DNA of 64,000 nt. Origin: Blastococcus sp. LR1. Its GTDB lineage: Bacteria > Actinomycetota > Actinomycetes > Mycobacteriales > Geodermatophilaceae. This document shows positions 1 to 7,916 of this stretch, piece after piece. The stretch spans positions 310,001 to 374,000 of the forward strand of contig NZ_JAIUJY010000004.1 of the NCBI RefSeq assembly GCF_020166105.1. Direction: 5' to 3'. Within the stretch, counting starts at the first letter, position 1, and each line of letters opens with the position of its first letter. A model generated the notes under the pieces. The model saw only the letters and a program-made list of their open reading frames with translations, searched no databases and was not told the DNA's origin. Made by a program: the position numbers and the translations under genes.

Positions 1-446
1 CGGACGTCGTCCTGCGCGGGGTGCGCCTCCCGTTGTCCGAGCTGCTCGGCGGAACGGTGCGGTCCCTCCCCGTCGAGCGCATCGACGGCCGGGCCACCCT
101 CTCCTACGACCTGCTGGAACAGGAGCTGGGCGGCGACACGACGCTGCAGCCCGAGGGCGACGGACTGCGGATCACCCGGACGGTCGAGCTCTTCGGCTAC
201 ACGCTGCCGCTGACGGCTGTCGGCACCGTGGCCCTGGACGGGAACACCGTCGTCGTCGACGTGCAGCAGGCCTCCGGAGCCGGCGTGTCGATCCCCGGGT
301 TCCTGGTCGACCGGGCCACCGACCTGCTGGACCTGCGCTATCCCGTCGAGCTCCCCTTCGGCCTGCAGGTCACGGGGGTCTCGCCCGCCGCCGACGGCGT
401 CCACGTGCGGGTGGAGGCACGCGACGCCGTGCTCCAGGCGGAATAG
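1..446 (+). CDS. DUF2993 (LmeA-like) phospholipid-binding protein, C-terminal part
   Basis: The reading frame is open from base 3, so the true start lies left of the window; only about 148 C-terminal residues are seen. The fragment alternates short hydrophobic beta-strand segments (DVVLRGVRL, TLPLTAVGTVAL) in the style of DUF2993 proteins, which bind phospholipid and are usually secreted. In M. tuberculosis the equivalent gene order (Rv0817c to Rv0814c) also places such a protein before a thioredoxin and cysA2-sseC, which supports the call. The signal peptide cannot be checked because the N-terminus is missing. Confidence 0.7.
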   Translation, partial: DVVLRGVRLPLSELLGGTVRSLPVERIDGRATLSYDLLEQELGGDTTLQPEGDGLRITRTVELFGYTLPLTAVGTVALDGNTVVVDVQQASGAGVSIPGFLVDRATDLLDLRYPVELPFGLQVTGVSPAADGVHVRVEARDAVLQAE

Positions 447-466
447 GTCGCCAGCCGGGGCCGGTT

Positions 467-844
467 GTGCCCGTCGTGACAGGGACCACGGCGACGCGGG
501 ACGACGGGCGGATCTCCGCCGTGTTCGAGCGCCTCGGGGTCCAGGCAGCCGGGGCCGACCTCACCGTCGTCCAGTTCTCCACCGCGTTCTGCGGGCCGTG
601 CCGCGCGACGAAGGCCCGGCTCCGACAGCTGCAGACGACCCGGCCGGGGCTGGCCGCCGTGTTCGTGGACGCGGAGAGCCATCTGGCGGAGGTGCGCGAG
701 CTCGACGTGCGCGTCACGCCGACGCTCTTCTTCCTGGACCGGTCGGGTGCCGTCGTCCGGCGGAGCTCCGGGGCGCCGCGTCCCGACGAGCTGACGGCGG
801 TCGTGGACGCCCACGTCGGGGCCGGGACCGGCGGCGTGTCGTGA
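467..844 (+). CDS. Thioredoxin-family protein (ThiX-like)
   Basis: A 125-residue thioredoxin fold with the redox pair Cys42 and Cys45 in FCGPC and the cis-proline loop VTPTLFF. There is no signal peptide or membrane helix, so a cytoplasmic thiol-disulfide role is likely. It starts with GTG 20 bases after the DUF2993 gene, probably in one transcript. It lies just upstream of the cysteine leader peptide and the sulfurtransferase genes, matching Rv0816c next to cysA2. A role in sulfur or redox metabolism is inferred from context; the natural substrate is unknown. Confidence 0.85.
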   Translation: MPVVTGTTATRDDGRISAVFERLGVQAAGADLTVVQFSTAFCGPCRATKARLRQLQTTRPGLAAVFVDAESHLAEVRELDVRVTPTLFFLDRSGAVVRRSSGAPRPDELTAVVDAHVGAGTGGVS

Positions 845-849
845 TCCGT

Positions 850-855
850 TACCCT
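850..855 (+). promoter_or_regulatory. -10 element for leaderless cysteine leader peptide
   Basis: TACCCT fits TANNNT and ends 6 bases before the GTG at 862, so transcription would start at the start codon. No convincing -35 is visible. This spacing recurs at many genes in the window. Confidence 0.6.
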
Positions 856-861
856 CGCGCC

Positions 862-936
862 GTGGGCATCCTGCTGACCTCGCGCCGCACAGTCGACCTG
901 TGCCGCGTCGGCAGCTGCCTGTGTCCGGCCCTCTGA
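862..936 (+). CDS. Short cysteine-rich leader peptide (attenuator)
   Basis: A 24-residue ORF with GTG start. It carries the LLTSRR...DLCRV.SCLC signature of actinobacterial leader peptides found before sulfur-assimilation genes. Cysteines are at positions 14, 19 and 21. In mycobacteria, polycysteine leaderless ORFs are reported to act as cysteine-responsive attenuators of the operon downstream. Here the next gene is cysA2, 141 bases away. The stop codon abuts GGCGGC (938-943), which can pair with GCCGCC (971-976), so ribosome stalling at the cysteine codons could change folding. The identity is strong; the folding mechanism is inference. Confidence 0.85.
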   Translation: MGILLTSRRTVDLCRVGSCLCPAL

Positions 937-1077
937 GGGCGGCACTGCGCCGTCCGGACGCGCTCTCCGCGCCGCCGGGATGCCCCGTTTCCCCGTGAGT
1001 CCCGCGCTCGAGCGATCCGCGTCCTTCCGCACCGCCGAACCGACCGACCGCACACCGACATTCGGAGGATCACCCCT

Positions 1078-1905
1078 ATGAGCCGCAATGACGTGCTCGT
1101 GAACGTCGACTGGGTCCAGGAGCACCTGGGCCAGCCCGGCATCGTCTTCGTCGAGGTCGACGAGGACGCCAGCGCCTACGACGGCGGCCACATCGAGGGC
1201 GCCGTCAAGTTCGACTGGAAGAAGGACCTGCAGGACCCGCTGCGCCGCGACTACCTCGACAAGACCGCCTTCGAGGCGCTCCTCTCGAGCCGGGGCATCG
1301 CCAACGACGACACCGTCGTCCTGTACGGCGGCAACAACAACTGGTTCGCCGCCTACGCCTACTGGTACTTCAAGATCTACGGCCACCGCGACGTGAAGCT
1401 CATGGACGGCGGCCGCAAGAAGTGGGAGCTCGACGGCCGTCCGCTGTCCACGGACCTGCCCGAGCGTCCGGCCACCCAGTACCAGGCGTCGGAGCCCGAC
1501 CTGTCGATCCGCGCCTTCCGCGACGAGGTCGTCGCCGCGATCGGCTCGAAGAACCTGGTCGACGTCCGCTCGCCCGACGAGTTCTCCGGCAAGATCCTCG
1601 CCCCCGCCCACCTGCCGCAGGAGCAGTCGCAGCGGGCCGGCCACGTCCCGAGCGCGATCAACATCCCGTGGAGCAAGGCGGCCAACGAGGACGGCACCTT
1701 CAAGTCCGACGAGCAGCTGGCGGCGCTCTACGCCGAGCAGGGCTTCGACGACAGCAAGGAGACCATCGCCTACTGCCGGATCGGCGAGCGCTCCAGCCAC
1801 ACCTGGTTCGTGCTCCAGGAGCTGCTCGGCAAGAAGAACGTGAAGAACTACGACGGCAGCTGGGTCGAGTACGGCTCGCTGGTCGGCGTCCCGATCGAGA
1901 AGTGA
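1078..1905 (+). CDS. cysA2: Thiosulfate sulfurtransferase (rhodanese)
   Basis: A 275-residue tandem rhodanese. The N-terminal inactive domain is at about 5-125 and the catalytic domain at about 145-270. The persulfide cysteine is C233 in CRIGERS. The sequence is nearly collinear with mycobacterial CysA2/SseA, including YGGNNNWFAAYAYWYFK and GKILAPAHLPQEQSQ. It transfers sulfane sulfur from thiosulfate or 3-mercaptopyruvate to a thiophilic acceptor. A clear Shine-Dalgarno (GGAGGATCA) precedes the ATG. It follows the cysteine leader peptide and is 6 bases from sseC. Regulation by cysteine supply is inferred from that leader. Confidence 0.95.
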   Translation: MSRNDVLVNVDWVQEHLGQPGIVFVEVDEDASAYDGGHIEGAVKFDWKKDLQDPLRRDYLDKTAFEALLSSRGIANDDTVVLYGGNNNWFAAYAYWYFKIYGHRDVKLMDGGRKKWELDGRPLSTDLPERPATQYQASEPDLSIRAFRDEVVAAIGSKNLVDVRSPDEFSGKILAPAHLPQEQSQRAGHVPSAINIPWSKAANEDGTFKSDEQLAALYAEQGFDDSKETIAYCRIGERSSHTWFVLQELLGKKNVKNYDGSWVEYGSLVGVPIEK

Positions 1906-1911
1906 GCTGAC

Positions 1912-2205
1912 ATGTGCGGAGCTCCGAAGCAGGGCGGAACCCTGGCGGGGATCGACCTGGGCACGCAGACGGTGATCCAGGGCTCGGTGTGGCACGACGG
2001 CGCCCCGGTGGCCGGTGCCTACGTCCGGCTGCTCGACGGGACCGACGAGTTCACCGCCGAGGTGGTCACCAGCCCCGAGGGTGAGTTCCGGTTCTTCGCC
2101 GCTCCGGGCGAGTGGACGCTGCGCGCGCTGGCCCCGGTCGGCAAGGGCCAGCAGGCCATCTCGGCCGAGACCGGCCTGAACGAGACGACCGTCGTCATCG
2201 AATAA
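1912..2205 (+). CDS. sseC: DUF1416 protein SseC
   Basis: A 97-residue protein with an immunoglobulin-like beta pattern (VIQGSVWHDGAPVAGAYVRLLD, FRFFAAPGEWTLRA). It matches the SseC/DUF1416 family that almost always sits directly after cysA2-type sulfurtransferases in actinobacteria. The N-terminal MCGAPKQ cysteine is conserved in mycobacterial SseC. The biochemical role is not established; a sulfur-carrier or sulfurtransferase-partner role is only inferred from the fixed pairing. The stop codon is followed at once by a palindromic repeat. Confidence 0.9.
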   Translation: MCGAPKQGGTLAGIDLGTQTVIQGSVWHDGAPVAGAYVRLLDGTDEFTAEVVTSPEGEFRFFAAPGEWTLRALAPVGKGQQAISAETGLNETTVVIE

Positions 2206-2265
2206 GGACCCCTCTTCCCCCCACCCTTCGCAGGCTCAGGGTGGGTCCCTGAAGAGGGGCCGTCC
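2206..2265. repeat. Palindromic intergenic repeat, copy 1 (terminator-like)
   Basis: Begins on the first base after the sseC stop. Outer arms CCCCTCTTC (2209-2217) and GAAGAGGGG (2251-2259) enclose an inner perfect stem CCCACCCT (2220-2227) with AGGGTGGG (2238-2245). It starts with GGACC and ends with GGCCGTCC, as do the copies at 12501, 27559 and 39131. It lies between converging genes and probably acts as a two-way terminator. Confidence 0.75.
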
Positions 2266-2319
2266 ACCCGGGCGGCAGTGCGCCCGTCTCCCTCCCGGGA
2301 GGCGGGCGCTGTCACGTCC

Positions 2320-4080
2320 TCAGTCCATGCCCGGCGGCAGCCGGTTGGGTCCCGCCTCGGTCGGCCGTGGGCGGTCCTCCGGAAAGGTGCGGACGGCGAC
2401 GATGGCGACGTCGTCGGCGCCGGCGTCGGGCACCAGCCGGGCCAGCACCTCGTCCAGCAGATCCTCCAGCGGTCGCCGGCCGAGGTCGCGCAGCGCCTCG
2501 CGCAGCCGGTCGGTGCCCTCGTCGAGGTCGACGTCGCGACGCTCGACCAGCCCGTCGGTGAACAGCAGCAGGGTGTGGTCGTCCGGCAGGTCCACGACGT
2601 GGTCGGTGCGGGGCGCGTCGGGGTCGATGCCGAACATGAGCTCGGGGCGCCCGGCCAGCTCGGTCACCGTGCCGTCGGGCGCGAGCAGGATCGGCGGCGG
2701 GTGGCCGGCGTTGCTCCAGCGCAGCAGGCGCGTGCCTGTGGCGGGGATGTCGGGGTGGCGCTCGATGCGGGCCAGGATGCCGGTGGCCATCGTCGTCACC
2801 GCCAGCCCCCGGGCGGCGTGCTCCACCCGGGTGAGGACGGCGGCGGGCGCGGCGTCGGAGTCGTAGGCCAGGGCCCGCAGCAGGCCGCGGAGCTGGCCCA
2901 TCGCGGCCGCGGCGTTGCTGTCGTGGCCGACGACGTCGCCGATGGCCAGCATCGTGGCGCCGTCGGGCTGGAGGAAGGCGTCGTACCAGTCCCCGCCGAC
3001 CTGTGCCTCGTGCGCGGCCGGCCGGTAGCGGACCCCGATCTGGAGGTGGTCGGGCTCCGGCGGGGGCGTGAGCAGGGACTGCTGCAGGCGGTCGGACAGC
3101 GCGCGCTCGTTGGCTGCCCGGGCGGCCAGGGCCGTCAGCTCGGCCGCCTGCGCCTGGGCGGCCATCCGCTCGCTGAGGTCGCGGAAGGAGACGACGACGC
3201 CGGTGAGCGCGCCGTCCTCGAGGGTCGGGACCACGACCATCTCCACCGGGATGGGGGACCCGTCCCTGCGCCAGAACGTCTCGTCGTCGGCGACGACCGT
3301 GCGCGCGGTGCGCAGCGCCCGCCAGACCGGGCACTCCTCGCGGGGGTAGGGGGAGCCGTCCCGGCGGTGGGCGTGGATCAGCTCGTGCTGGTCGTTGCCC
3401 AGCTGCTCCGCGGCGGAGAAGCCGGTGAGCCGGACGCCCGCGGGGTTGACGAACTCGACCCGGCCCGAGGCGTCCAGGCCGTAGATCCCGTCGGCGACGT
3501 TGGCCAGGACGCGGTCGCTGATCGCCAGCGCCCTCGTGAGCTTCGTCTCGGTCTCGCGGAGCGACTCCAGGTCCCGCGCCCGGTTGGCGGCGACCTGGCG
3601 CAGGGTGGAGGCCTCGGCGCCGGCCGCCCGCGCCTCGGCGACCGTGCGCTCGGCCTCCAGCCGGTCGGTGATGTCCATGCCGGTGGCCAGCAGGTACTGC
3701 GGCTTCTCGCCCTCCCGTACCAGCTGCAGCGTGAAGTCGGCGACCCGCCGGGTGCCGTCGGCCAGGAAGTACGCGGTGCTGGCGCGCATCGGCTCGCCAC
3801 CGGTGGCCACGCCGCGGAACCAGCCCTCGATCTGCTGCTGGACGGCGAGGCTGCCCGCCCACCAGCCGGTGTCCCAGAACAGGCGGCCCAGCTGCTCGTG
3901 CCGGTCGAACCCGCAGCCCTCCACGGCGAGCAGGTTGCTGGTCAGCAGTCGCCCTTCGAGGTCGCAGACCGAGGCGAACATGAAGGCGGAGTCGTGCAGC
4001 ACGGAGTACCAGGACGGCGTCCCGGGGAGGGCTTCGTCCTCCGTGATCGGCACCGTCGCGCCCGGGCCGGCCTCCGCCAT
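2320..4080 (-). CDS. PAS-domain SpoIIE-type PP2C phosphatase
   Basis: A 586-residue cytoplasmic signalling protein. A first PAS-like domain is at about 20-145 and a second at about 185-305 (GIYGLDASGRVEFVNPAG). A short helical linker leads to a SpoIIE-type PP2C phosphatase at about 345-565. Metal-binding signatures are GGDWYDAF, AIGDVVGHD, NAGHPPP and FTDGLVE. Such proteins usually dephosphorylate anti-sigma antagonists in partner-switching pathways; no partner kinase or antagonist lies beside it. Tandem octamers sit upstream of its start. It is a single-gene unit converging with sseC. Confidence 0.9.
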   Translation of the reverse strand: MAEAGPGATVPITEDEALPGTPSWYSVLHDSAFMFASVCDLEGRLLTSNLLAVEGCGFDRHEQLGRLFWDTGWWAGSLAVQQQIEGWFRGVATGGEPMRASTAYFLADGTRRVADFTLQLVREGEKPQYLLATGMDITDRLEAERTVAEARAAGAEASTLRQVAANRARDLESLRETETKLTRALAISDRVLANVADGIYGLDASGRVEFVNPAGVRLTGFSAAEQLGNDQHELIHAHRRDGSPYPREECPVWRALRTARTVVADDETFWRRDGSPIPVEMVVVPTLEDGALTGVVVSFRDLSERMAAQAQAAELTALAARAANERALSDRLQQSLLTPPPEPDHLQIGVRYRPAAHEAQVGGDWYDAFLQPDGATMLAIGDVVGHDSNAAAAMGQLRGLLRALAYDSDAAPAAVLTRVEHAARGLAVTTMATGILARIERHPDIPATGTRLLRWSNAGHPPPILLAPDGTVTELAGRPELMFGIDPDAPRTDHVVDLPDDHTLLLFTDGLVERRDVDLDEGTDRLREALRDLGRRPLEDLLDEVLARLVPDAGADDVAIVAVRTFPEDRPRPTEAGPNRLPPGMD

Positions 4081-4105
4081 CTCGATGACTGCTCCTCGCG
4101 CTCGC

Positions 4106-4137
4106 GTCCTGGGGTCCTAGGGTCCTGGGGTCCTCCC
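4106..4137. repeat. Tandem octamer repeat upstream of phosphatase gene
   Basis: Four 8-bp units: GTCCTGGG, GTCCTAGG, GTCCTGGG, GTCCTCCC. They lie 26 bases before the start of the minus-strand SpoIIE-type phosphatase, in the position of its promoter or 5' UTR. They could be a slippage tract or protein-binding repeats. Confidence 0.6.
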
Positions 4138-4185
4138 AGCCTGCCGCACAACGTCCCGGGCCGCCGGGAACGTTCCCCGTCGGGT

Positions 4186-4464
4186 TCACCGCACGGTTCC
4201 GACGGCGGCGAGCACGAGGAGGACGGCGCGCGCGGACCGGAGCCGGGCACGGAGCCCGACCCGCACCGGAGCGAGCCGGGCGCGCAGTCCGAGGACCACG
4301 TCGGTGGTGACCACCGCGAGGGCGGTGTGCGTGCGCCAGGGCAGGTCCAGTGGCACGTAGTACGGGATGTCGGGGGCGAGGCTGCCCGCCACCAGTGCGG
4401 AGGCGGACGGCGGCGTCCGCAGGAACGGCAGGACGGCTGCGGGGTGGCTCCCGGAGAACGGCAT
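4186..4464 (-). pseudogene. Truncated DUF4184 family remnant
   Basis: The 92-residue ORF opens with MPFSGSHPAAVLPFLR, then SALVAGSLAPDIPYY, which are the first conserved blocks of DUF4184 membrane proteins. Family members are normally about 240 residues with several helices. Here the frame stops soon after the THTALAVVTTDVVLGL block, and only about 100 bases separate it from the phosphatase gene. It is probably a decayed or truncated copy. A short functional form cannot be excluded. Confidence 0.55.
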
Positions 4465-4536
4465 CGCTCCTCCGCCCGGCTGCCCCGGTCGACCACCGGT
4501 CGGCCGTCCGACCCGGCCGTCACTACGGTGGTTCCC

Positions 4537-4641
4537 ATGGTTTCTGCCTGGGTCCTGGTCTCCCTGACCGTGATGACGGCGCTGGGCTTCGGCTACGGCG
4601 CCGTGCGGCTGGCGCGTCGTCCGACGGCGGCCCGGCGATGA
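4537..4641 (+). CDS. Small single-pass membrane peptide
   Basis: A 34-residue ORF: one hydrophobic helix (about residues 2-22), then an arginine-rich tail (RLARRPTAARR), predicting an inner-membrane peptide with a cytoplasmic tail. It ends in an ATGA overlap with the nitrobindin-like gene, which suggests translational coupling and argues that it is translated. No family is recognised. The upstream region shows no obvious Shine-Dalgarno. Confidence 0.5.
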   Translation: MVSAWVLVSLTVMTALGFGYGAVRLARRPTAARR

Positions 4642-5171
4642 GCGAGGAGACCGAACTGCCGGTCCCCGACACCGCCGACGTCCGCAGCGGCGTCGAGGTC
4701 TCCGAGGAGATCCTCTCGGTGCTGCCGCTGCTGGGCGAGTGGCACGGCGAGGGCCAGGCGGCCGGCACCGGCGGCGACCACCGCTTCGGCCAGTGGGTGC
4801 GCTTCGCCCACGACGGCCGCGGGTTCCTCGCCTACGAGTCGCGGACGTGGCGGCTGACCGACGACGGGAAGATCGTCGGCCCCGACGTGCGGGAGTCCGG
4901 CTTCTGGCGCCCGCGCGGCAGCGACGACGTCGAGCTGCTGGTGGTCGGCCCGGACGGGCTGGTGGAGATCTACGTCGGCACCGCCCGGACGACGACGAGC
5001 TGGGAGCTGACCACCGACGTCGTCGCCCGCACGCCCGACGCCCCGGAGGTGACCCGCTCGGTGCGGCTCTACGGGATCGTCGAGGGTGCGCTCATGTACG
5101 CCATCGACCGCGCCGTCGGCGAGGGCGAGTTGCGCCCCACGATGTCCGCCCGGCTGGAGCGGATCCGATGA
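4638..5171 (+). CDS. Nitrobindin-like FABP-family protein
   Basis: A 177-residue beta-barrel protein with the nitrobindin N-terminal motif LLGEWHGEGQ and the C-terminal block EGALMYAIDRAVGEGELRPTMSARLERI. The family binds haem b and reacts with NO or peroxynitrite in characterised members. The closest setting is M. tuberculosis Rv0813c, also near cysA2-sseC. The haem-ligating histidine is not obvious by eye, so haem binding should not be assumed. It overlaps the small membrane peptide upstream and the DUF885 gene downstream by 4 bases each. Confidence 0.8.
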   Translation: MSEETELPVPDTADVRSGVEVSEEILSVLPLLGEWHGEGQAAGTGGDHRFGQWVRFAHDGRGFLAYESRTWRLTDDGKIVGPDVRESGFWRPRGSDDVELLVVGPDGLVEIYVGTARTTTSWELTTDVVARTPDAPEVTRSVRLYGIVEGALMYAIDRAVGEGELRPTMSARLERIR

Positions 5172-6865
5172 GCGCCCCCACCACCCCGAGGCAGGTCGCC
5201 GACGCCTACGTCGAGGCCGCCACCGAGCTCGATCCCACCCTCGGCACGGCGCTGGGCACCCGGCCCCGCGAGGACCGGCTGCCCGACACGAGCCCGGCCG
5301 GGCTCGAGGCCGAGGCGCAGCTGGCCCGCGAGACGCTCGCCGAGCTGGACCGGGTGCTGGCCGCCGACCCGTCGCTGGACGACGACCCGGTGGAGCGCCG
5401 GTGCGCCCGGCTGCTGCGCGAACGACTGGAGGCCGAGCTCGCCGGCCACGAGGCGGGTGAGGGCTTCCGGTCGCTGAACATCCTGTTCACGCCGATCCAC
5501 TCCATCCGCCAGGTGTTCTCGATGATGCCCGCGGTGACCGAGGAGGACTGGTCCGTCCTGGCCCGCCGTCTGGCGCGGGTGCCGGAGGCCTACCGCGGTT
5601 ACCGCGGGACGCTCGCCGAGGGCGTCCGACGCGGCCTGCTGGTGGCCCCGCGGCAGGTGCGCACCGTCGTCGTCCAGCTGGACGAGTGGCTCGCCGGCCC
5701 GTACTTCGCCGGCTTCGCCGCCGCCGGACCCGAGGCGCTGCGGGGCGAGCTGGACGCCGCGGCCTCGGCCGCCGACGCCGCCGTCGCCGAGCTGCGGAAC
5801 TACCTGCGCGACGAGTACGCCGCCGCGGCCGAGGGGACGCCGGACGCGGTGGGCCGCGAGCGCTACGCCGTCCACGCACGGCGATGGACCGGCTCGGACC
5901 TGGGCGTCGGTACCGGGCTCGAGGAGGCCTACGCCTGGGGCTGGGCCGAGCACCGGCGGATCCTCACCGAGCAGCGGGCCGAGGCGGAGAAGGTGCTGCC
6001 GGGCGCGACTCCGCTGGAGGCGATGCGCTGGCTGTCCGCCAACGGTCCCGCCGTCGAGGGCGAGGAGGCGATCCGCGAGCGCCTCCAGCAGATGATGGAC
6101 GACGCGATCGTCGCGCTGGACGGCACGCACTTCGACCTCGCCGAGCCGGTGAAGCAGGTCGAGGCGATGATCGCGCCGCCCGGCAGCGCCGCGGCGCCGT
6201 ACTACACCCGCCCGGCGCAGGACTTCTCCCGCCCGGGCCGCACCTGGCTGCCGACGCTGGGCCGCACCCGGTTCCCGCTCTGGGACCTGGTGTCGATCTG
6301 GTACCACGAGGGCGTTCCGGGCCACCACCTCCAGCTGGCCCAGTGGGCGCTGGTCTCCGGCGAGCTCTCGACCTATCAGACGTCGGTGGGCTCGGTGGGC
6401 GCGAACGTGGAGGGCTGGGCCCTCTACTCCGAGCGGTTCATGGACGAGCTCGGGTACTTCAGCGACCCCGGCGAGCGGCTGGGCTTCCTCGACGCCCAGC
6501 AGCTGCGCTCGGTCCGGGTGGTCATCGACATCGGCATGCACCTGGAGCTGCCGGTCCCCGACGACGCCGACGGAGTGCTCGCCGAGCACCGCGGCCGGCC
6601 GTGGACGCCGGAGCTGGCCCGGGCGTTCCTGGGCGAGCACTGCGGCGCCGAGCCGGCCTTCCTGGACAGCGAGCTGGTGCGCTACCTGGGCATGCCCGGG
6701 CAGGCGATCAGCTACAAGCTGGGGGAGCGGGCCTGGCGGCAGGGGCGGGAGGCGGCGCAGCGGGCGCGCGGCGCGTCGTTCGACCTCAAGGCGTGGCACA
6801 TGGCGGCGCTGTCGCAGGGCTCGCTCGGGCTGGACGACCTCGAAGCCGAGCTCGCGCAGCTCTAG
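5168..6865 (+). CDS. DUF885 family zinc metalloprotein
   Basis: A 565-residue soluble protein of the DUF885 family. The conserved metal motif HEGVPGHH, with the first His at residue 380, resembles a rearranged gluzincin site. Other family blocks include FLDAQQLRSVRVVIDIGMH and QAISYKLGE. Peptidase activity is suggested by the family but the substrate is unknown. The ATG overlaps the preceding stop (ATGA), so it is co-translated with the nitrobindin-like gene. Its stop and that of the converging gene share a CTAG palindrome at 6862-6865. Confidence 0.85.
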   Translation: MSAPTTPRQVADAYVEAATELDPTLGTALGTRPREDRLPDTSPAGLEAEAQLARETLAELDRVLAADPSLDDDPVERRCARLLRERLEAELAGHEAGEGFRSLNILFTPIHSIRQVFSMMPAVTEEDWSVLARRLARVPEAYRGYRGTLAEGVRRGLLVAPRQVRTVVVQLDEWLAGPYFAGFAAAGPEALRGELDAAASAADAAVAELRNYLRDEYAAAAEGTPDAVGRERYAVHARRWTGSDLGVGTGLEEAYAWGWAEHRRILTEQRAEAEKVLPGATPLEAMRWLSANGPAVEGEEAIRERLQQMMDDAIVALDGTHFDLAEPVKQVEAMIAPPGSAAAPYYTRPAQDFSRPGRTWLPTLGRTRFPLWDLVSIWYHEGVPGHHLQLAQWALVSGELSTYQTSVGSVGANVEGWALYSERFMDELGYFSDPGERLGFLDAQQLRSVRVVIDIGMHLELPVPDDADGVLAEHRGRPWTPELARAFLGEHCGAEPAFLDSELVRYLGMPGQAISYKLGERAWRQGREAAQRARGASFDLKAWHMAALSQGSLGLDDLEAELAQL

Positions 6866-7593
6866 CGAGGTGGCACCGGGTTGACCGGGTCGTCGGCGTG
6901 GCCGACCCGGTCGTCCGGCGCCGTCCGCACGGCCTCGAGCCCGGGCGTGGCCAGCAGCGCGGCGACGCAGGCCTCGGAGCCGCCGACGTAGGTGCTCATC
7001 AGGTCGATGTCGGTCGCCACGACCCAGGCCCGGTCGGCCGGCCACCACAGGTTGGCGCTCTGCTCCGACGGCTCCGGCGCGAGGTTGCGCACGGCGTCGG
7101 CCACCCCGCCCCGCACCAGGACGACGTCACGGGCGCGGGGGAGCGGCAGGCGGGGGACGTTGCGCAGCTCCTCGGCGTCGTAGCCGAAGCCGGTCCACCG
7201 GCCGAAGAGGCAGTCCTGCGGCGTGCCGGTGTGCCGGGCGAGGACGGCGGCCATCCGCGCGGCGACGGTGCACGGCAGGTGCCCCTCGGCGGGCGTGCCG
7301 TCCCAGGTGGGCGGCTGGCTGTCCTCGCTGATGTACTCCCAGCCGCCGGTGACGGCGGGCCACTGCATCCGCGGGTGGGACGTGGTGCCGTTCAGCCGCG
7401 CGACCGCGGCCCAGGCGATCTCGACGTCGTCGTCACCGTCGTAGCGGTAGGCGGGGTGCAGCACCCGCGCGTAGGCGGGGAAGAGCCGGGGCACGAGCGA
7501 CCCGACGGTGCTCCAGTGCGCGCCGCTCACGGCGTCGGAGATCCACGAGCCCAGCGCGACGTCGTGCTCGACCGGCAGCCCGCCGAGCTGCAC
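6862..7593 (-). CDS. Conserved actinobacterial protein of unknown function
   Basis: A 243-residue soluble protein of a family I recall from other actinobacteria but cannot name. Visible blocks include ALGSWISDAV, PAYARVLHPAYRY, IAWAAVARLNG and VLARHTGTPQDCLFGRWTGFGY. I chose the GTG at 7593 because GGGGGAGG lies 4-5 bases upstream; the frame stays open for 31 more codons with no ribosome site. The late WWPADRAWVVATDIDLMSTYVGGS segment is typical of this family's C-terminus. No catalytic motif is evident. Confidence 0.75.
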   Translation of the reverse strand: MQLGGLPVEHDVALGSWISDAVSGAHWSTVGSLVPRLFPAYARVLHPAYRYDGDDDVEIAWAAVARLNGTTSHPRMQWPAVTGGWEYISEDSQPPTWDGTPAEGHLPCTVAARMAAVLARHTGTPQDCLFGRWTGFGYDAEELRNVPRLPLPRARDVVLVRGGVADAVRNLAPEPSEQSANLWWPADRAWVVATDIDLMSTYVGGSEACVAALLATPGLEAVRTAPDDRVGHADDPVNPVPPR

Positions 7594-7916
7594 CTGACCT
7601 CCCCCGGAGAACGGACAACCCCCGGGCTGTTCCGCGGCGCCCGGCCCTCCGGAGGAGGGGGAGCAGCACGCGGGCCGACTGGACAATGGTCGGCGGCCCG
7701 GGGGTCGGGTGACTGTCCGGTTCTCGCTCGCCGCCGTGCGACGGACGGGCGATTCGTGCCTCTCGTCCGGCTTTCCTACCGGACGGGCGGCCCATCTGGA
7801 CGGCGGCTAGCGGACAGCCACCTCACGAGTCCTGTAGCTCAGCAAGTTACGGACCACCTCCTCTCTCGTGTACGTCGAAAATACGACTCGGAGAGCGGCC
7901 CCTGCAACCGAATTCG
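7594..7916. other. Intergenic region with a lower-GC patch
   Basis: 323 bases between two minus-strand genes. Bases 7830-7915 are distinctly AT-richer than the surroundings. They contain a tRNA-like start (CCTGTAGCTCAG) that does not extend to a cloverleaf. The left part must hold the promoter of the gene ending at 6862, though no clear -10 is seen. Confidence 0.5.

Noticed and set aside
2278-4641. Plus-strand open frame of 787 codons opposite the SpoIIE-type phosphatase
   Set aside because: Antisense shadow. Only its last 34 codons (from 4537) are credible, as a separate small ORF.
7830-7915. tRNA-like start CCTGTAGCTCAG
   Set aside because: No matching acceptor stem, anticodon arm or TTCGA-type T-loop follows at the right distance.
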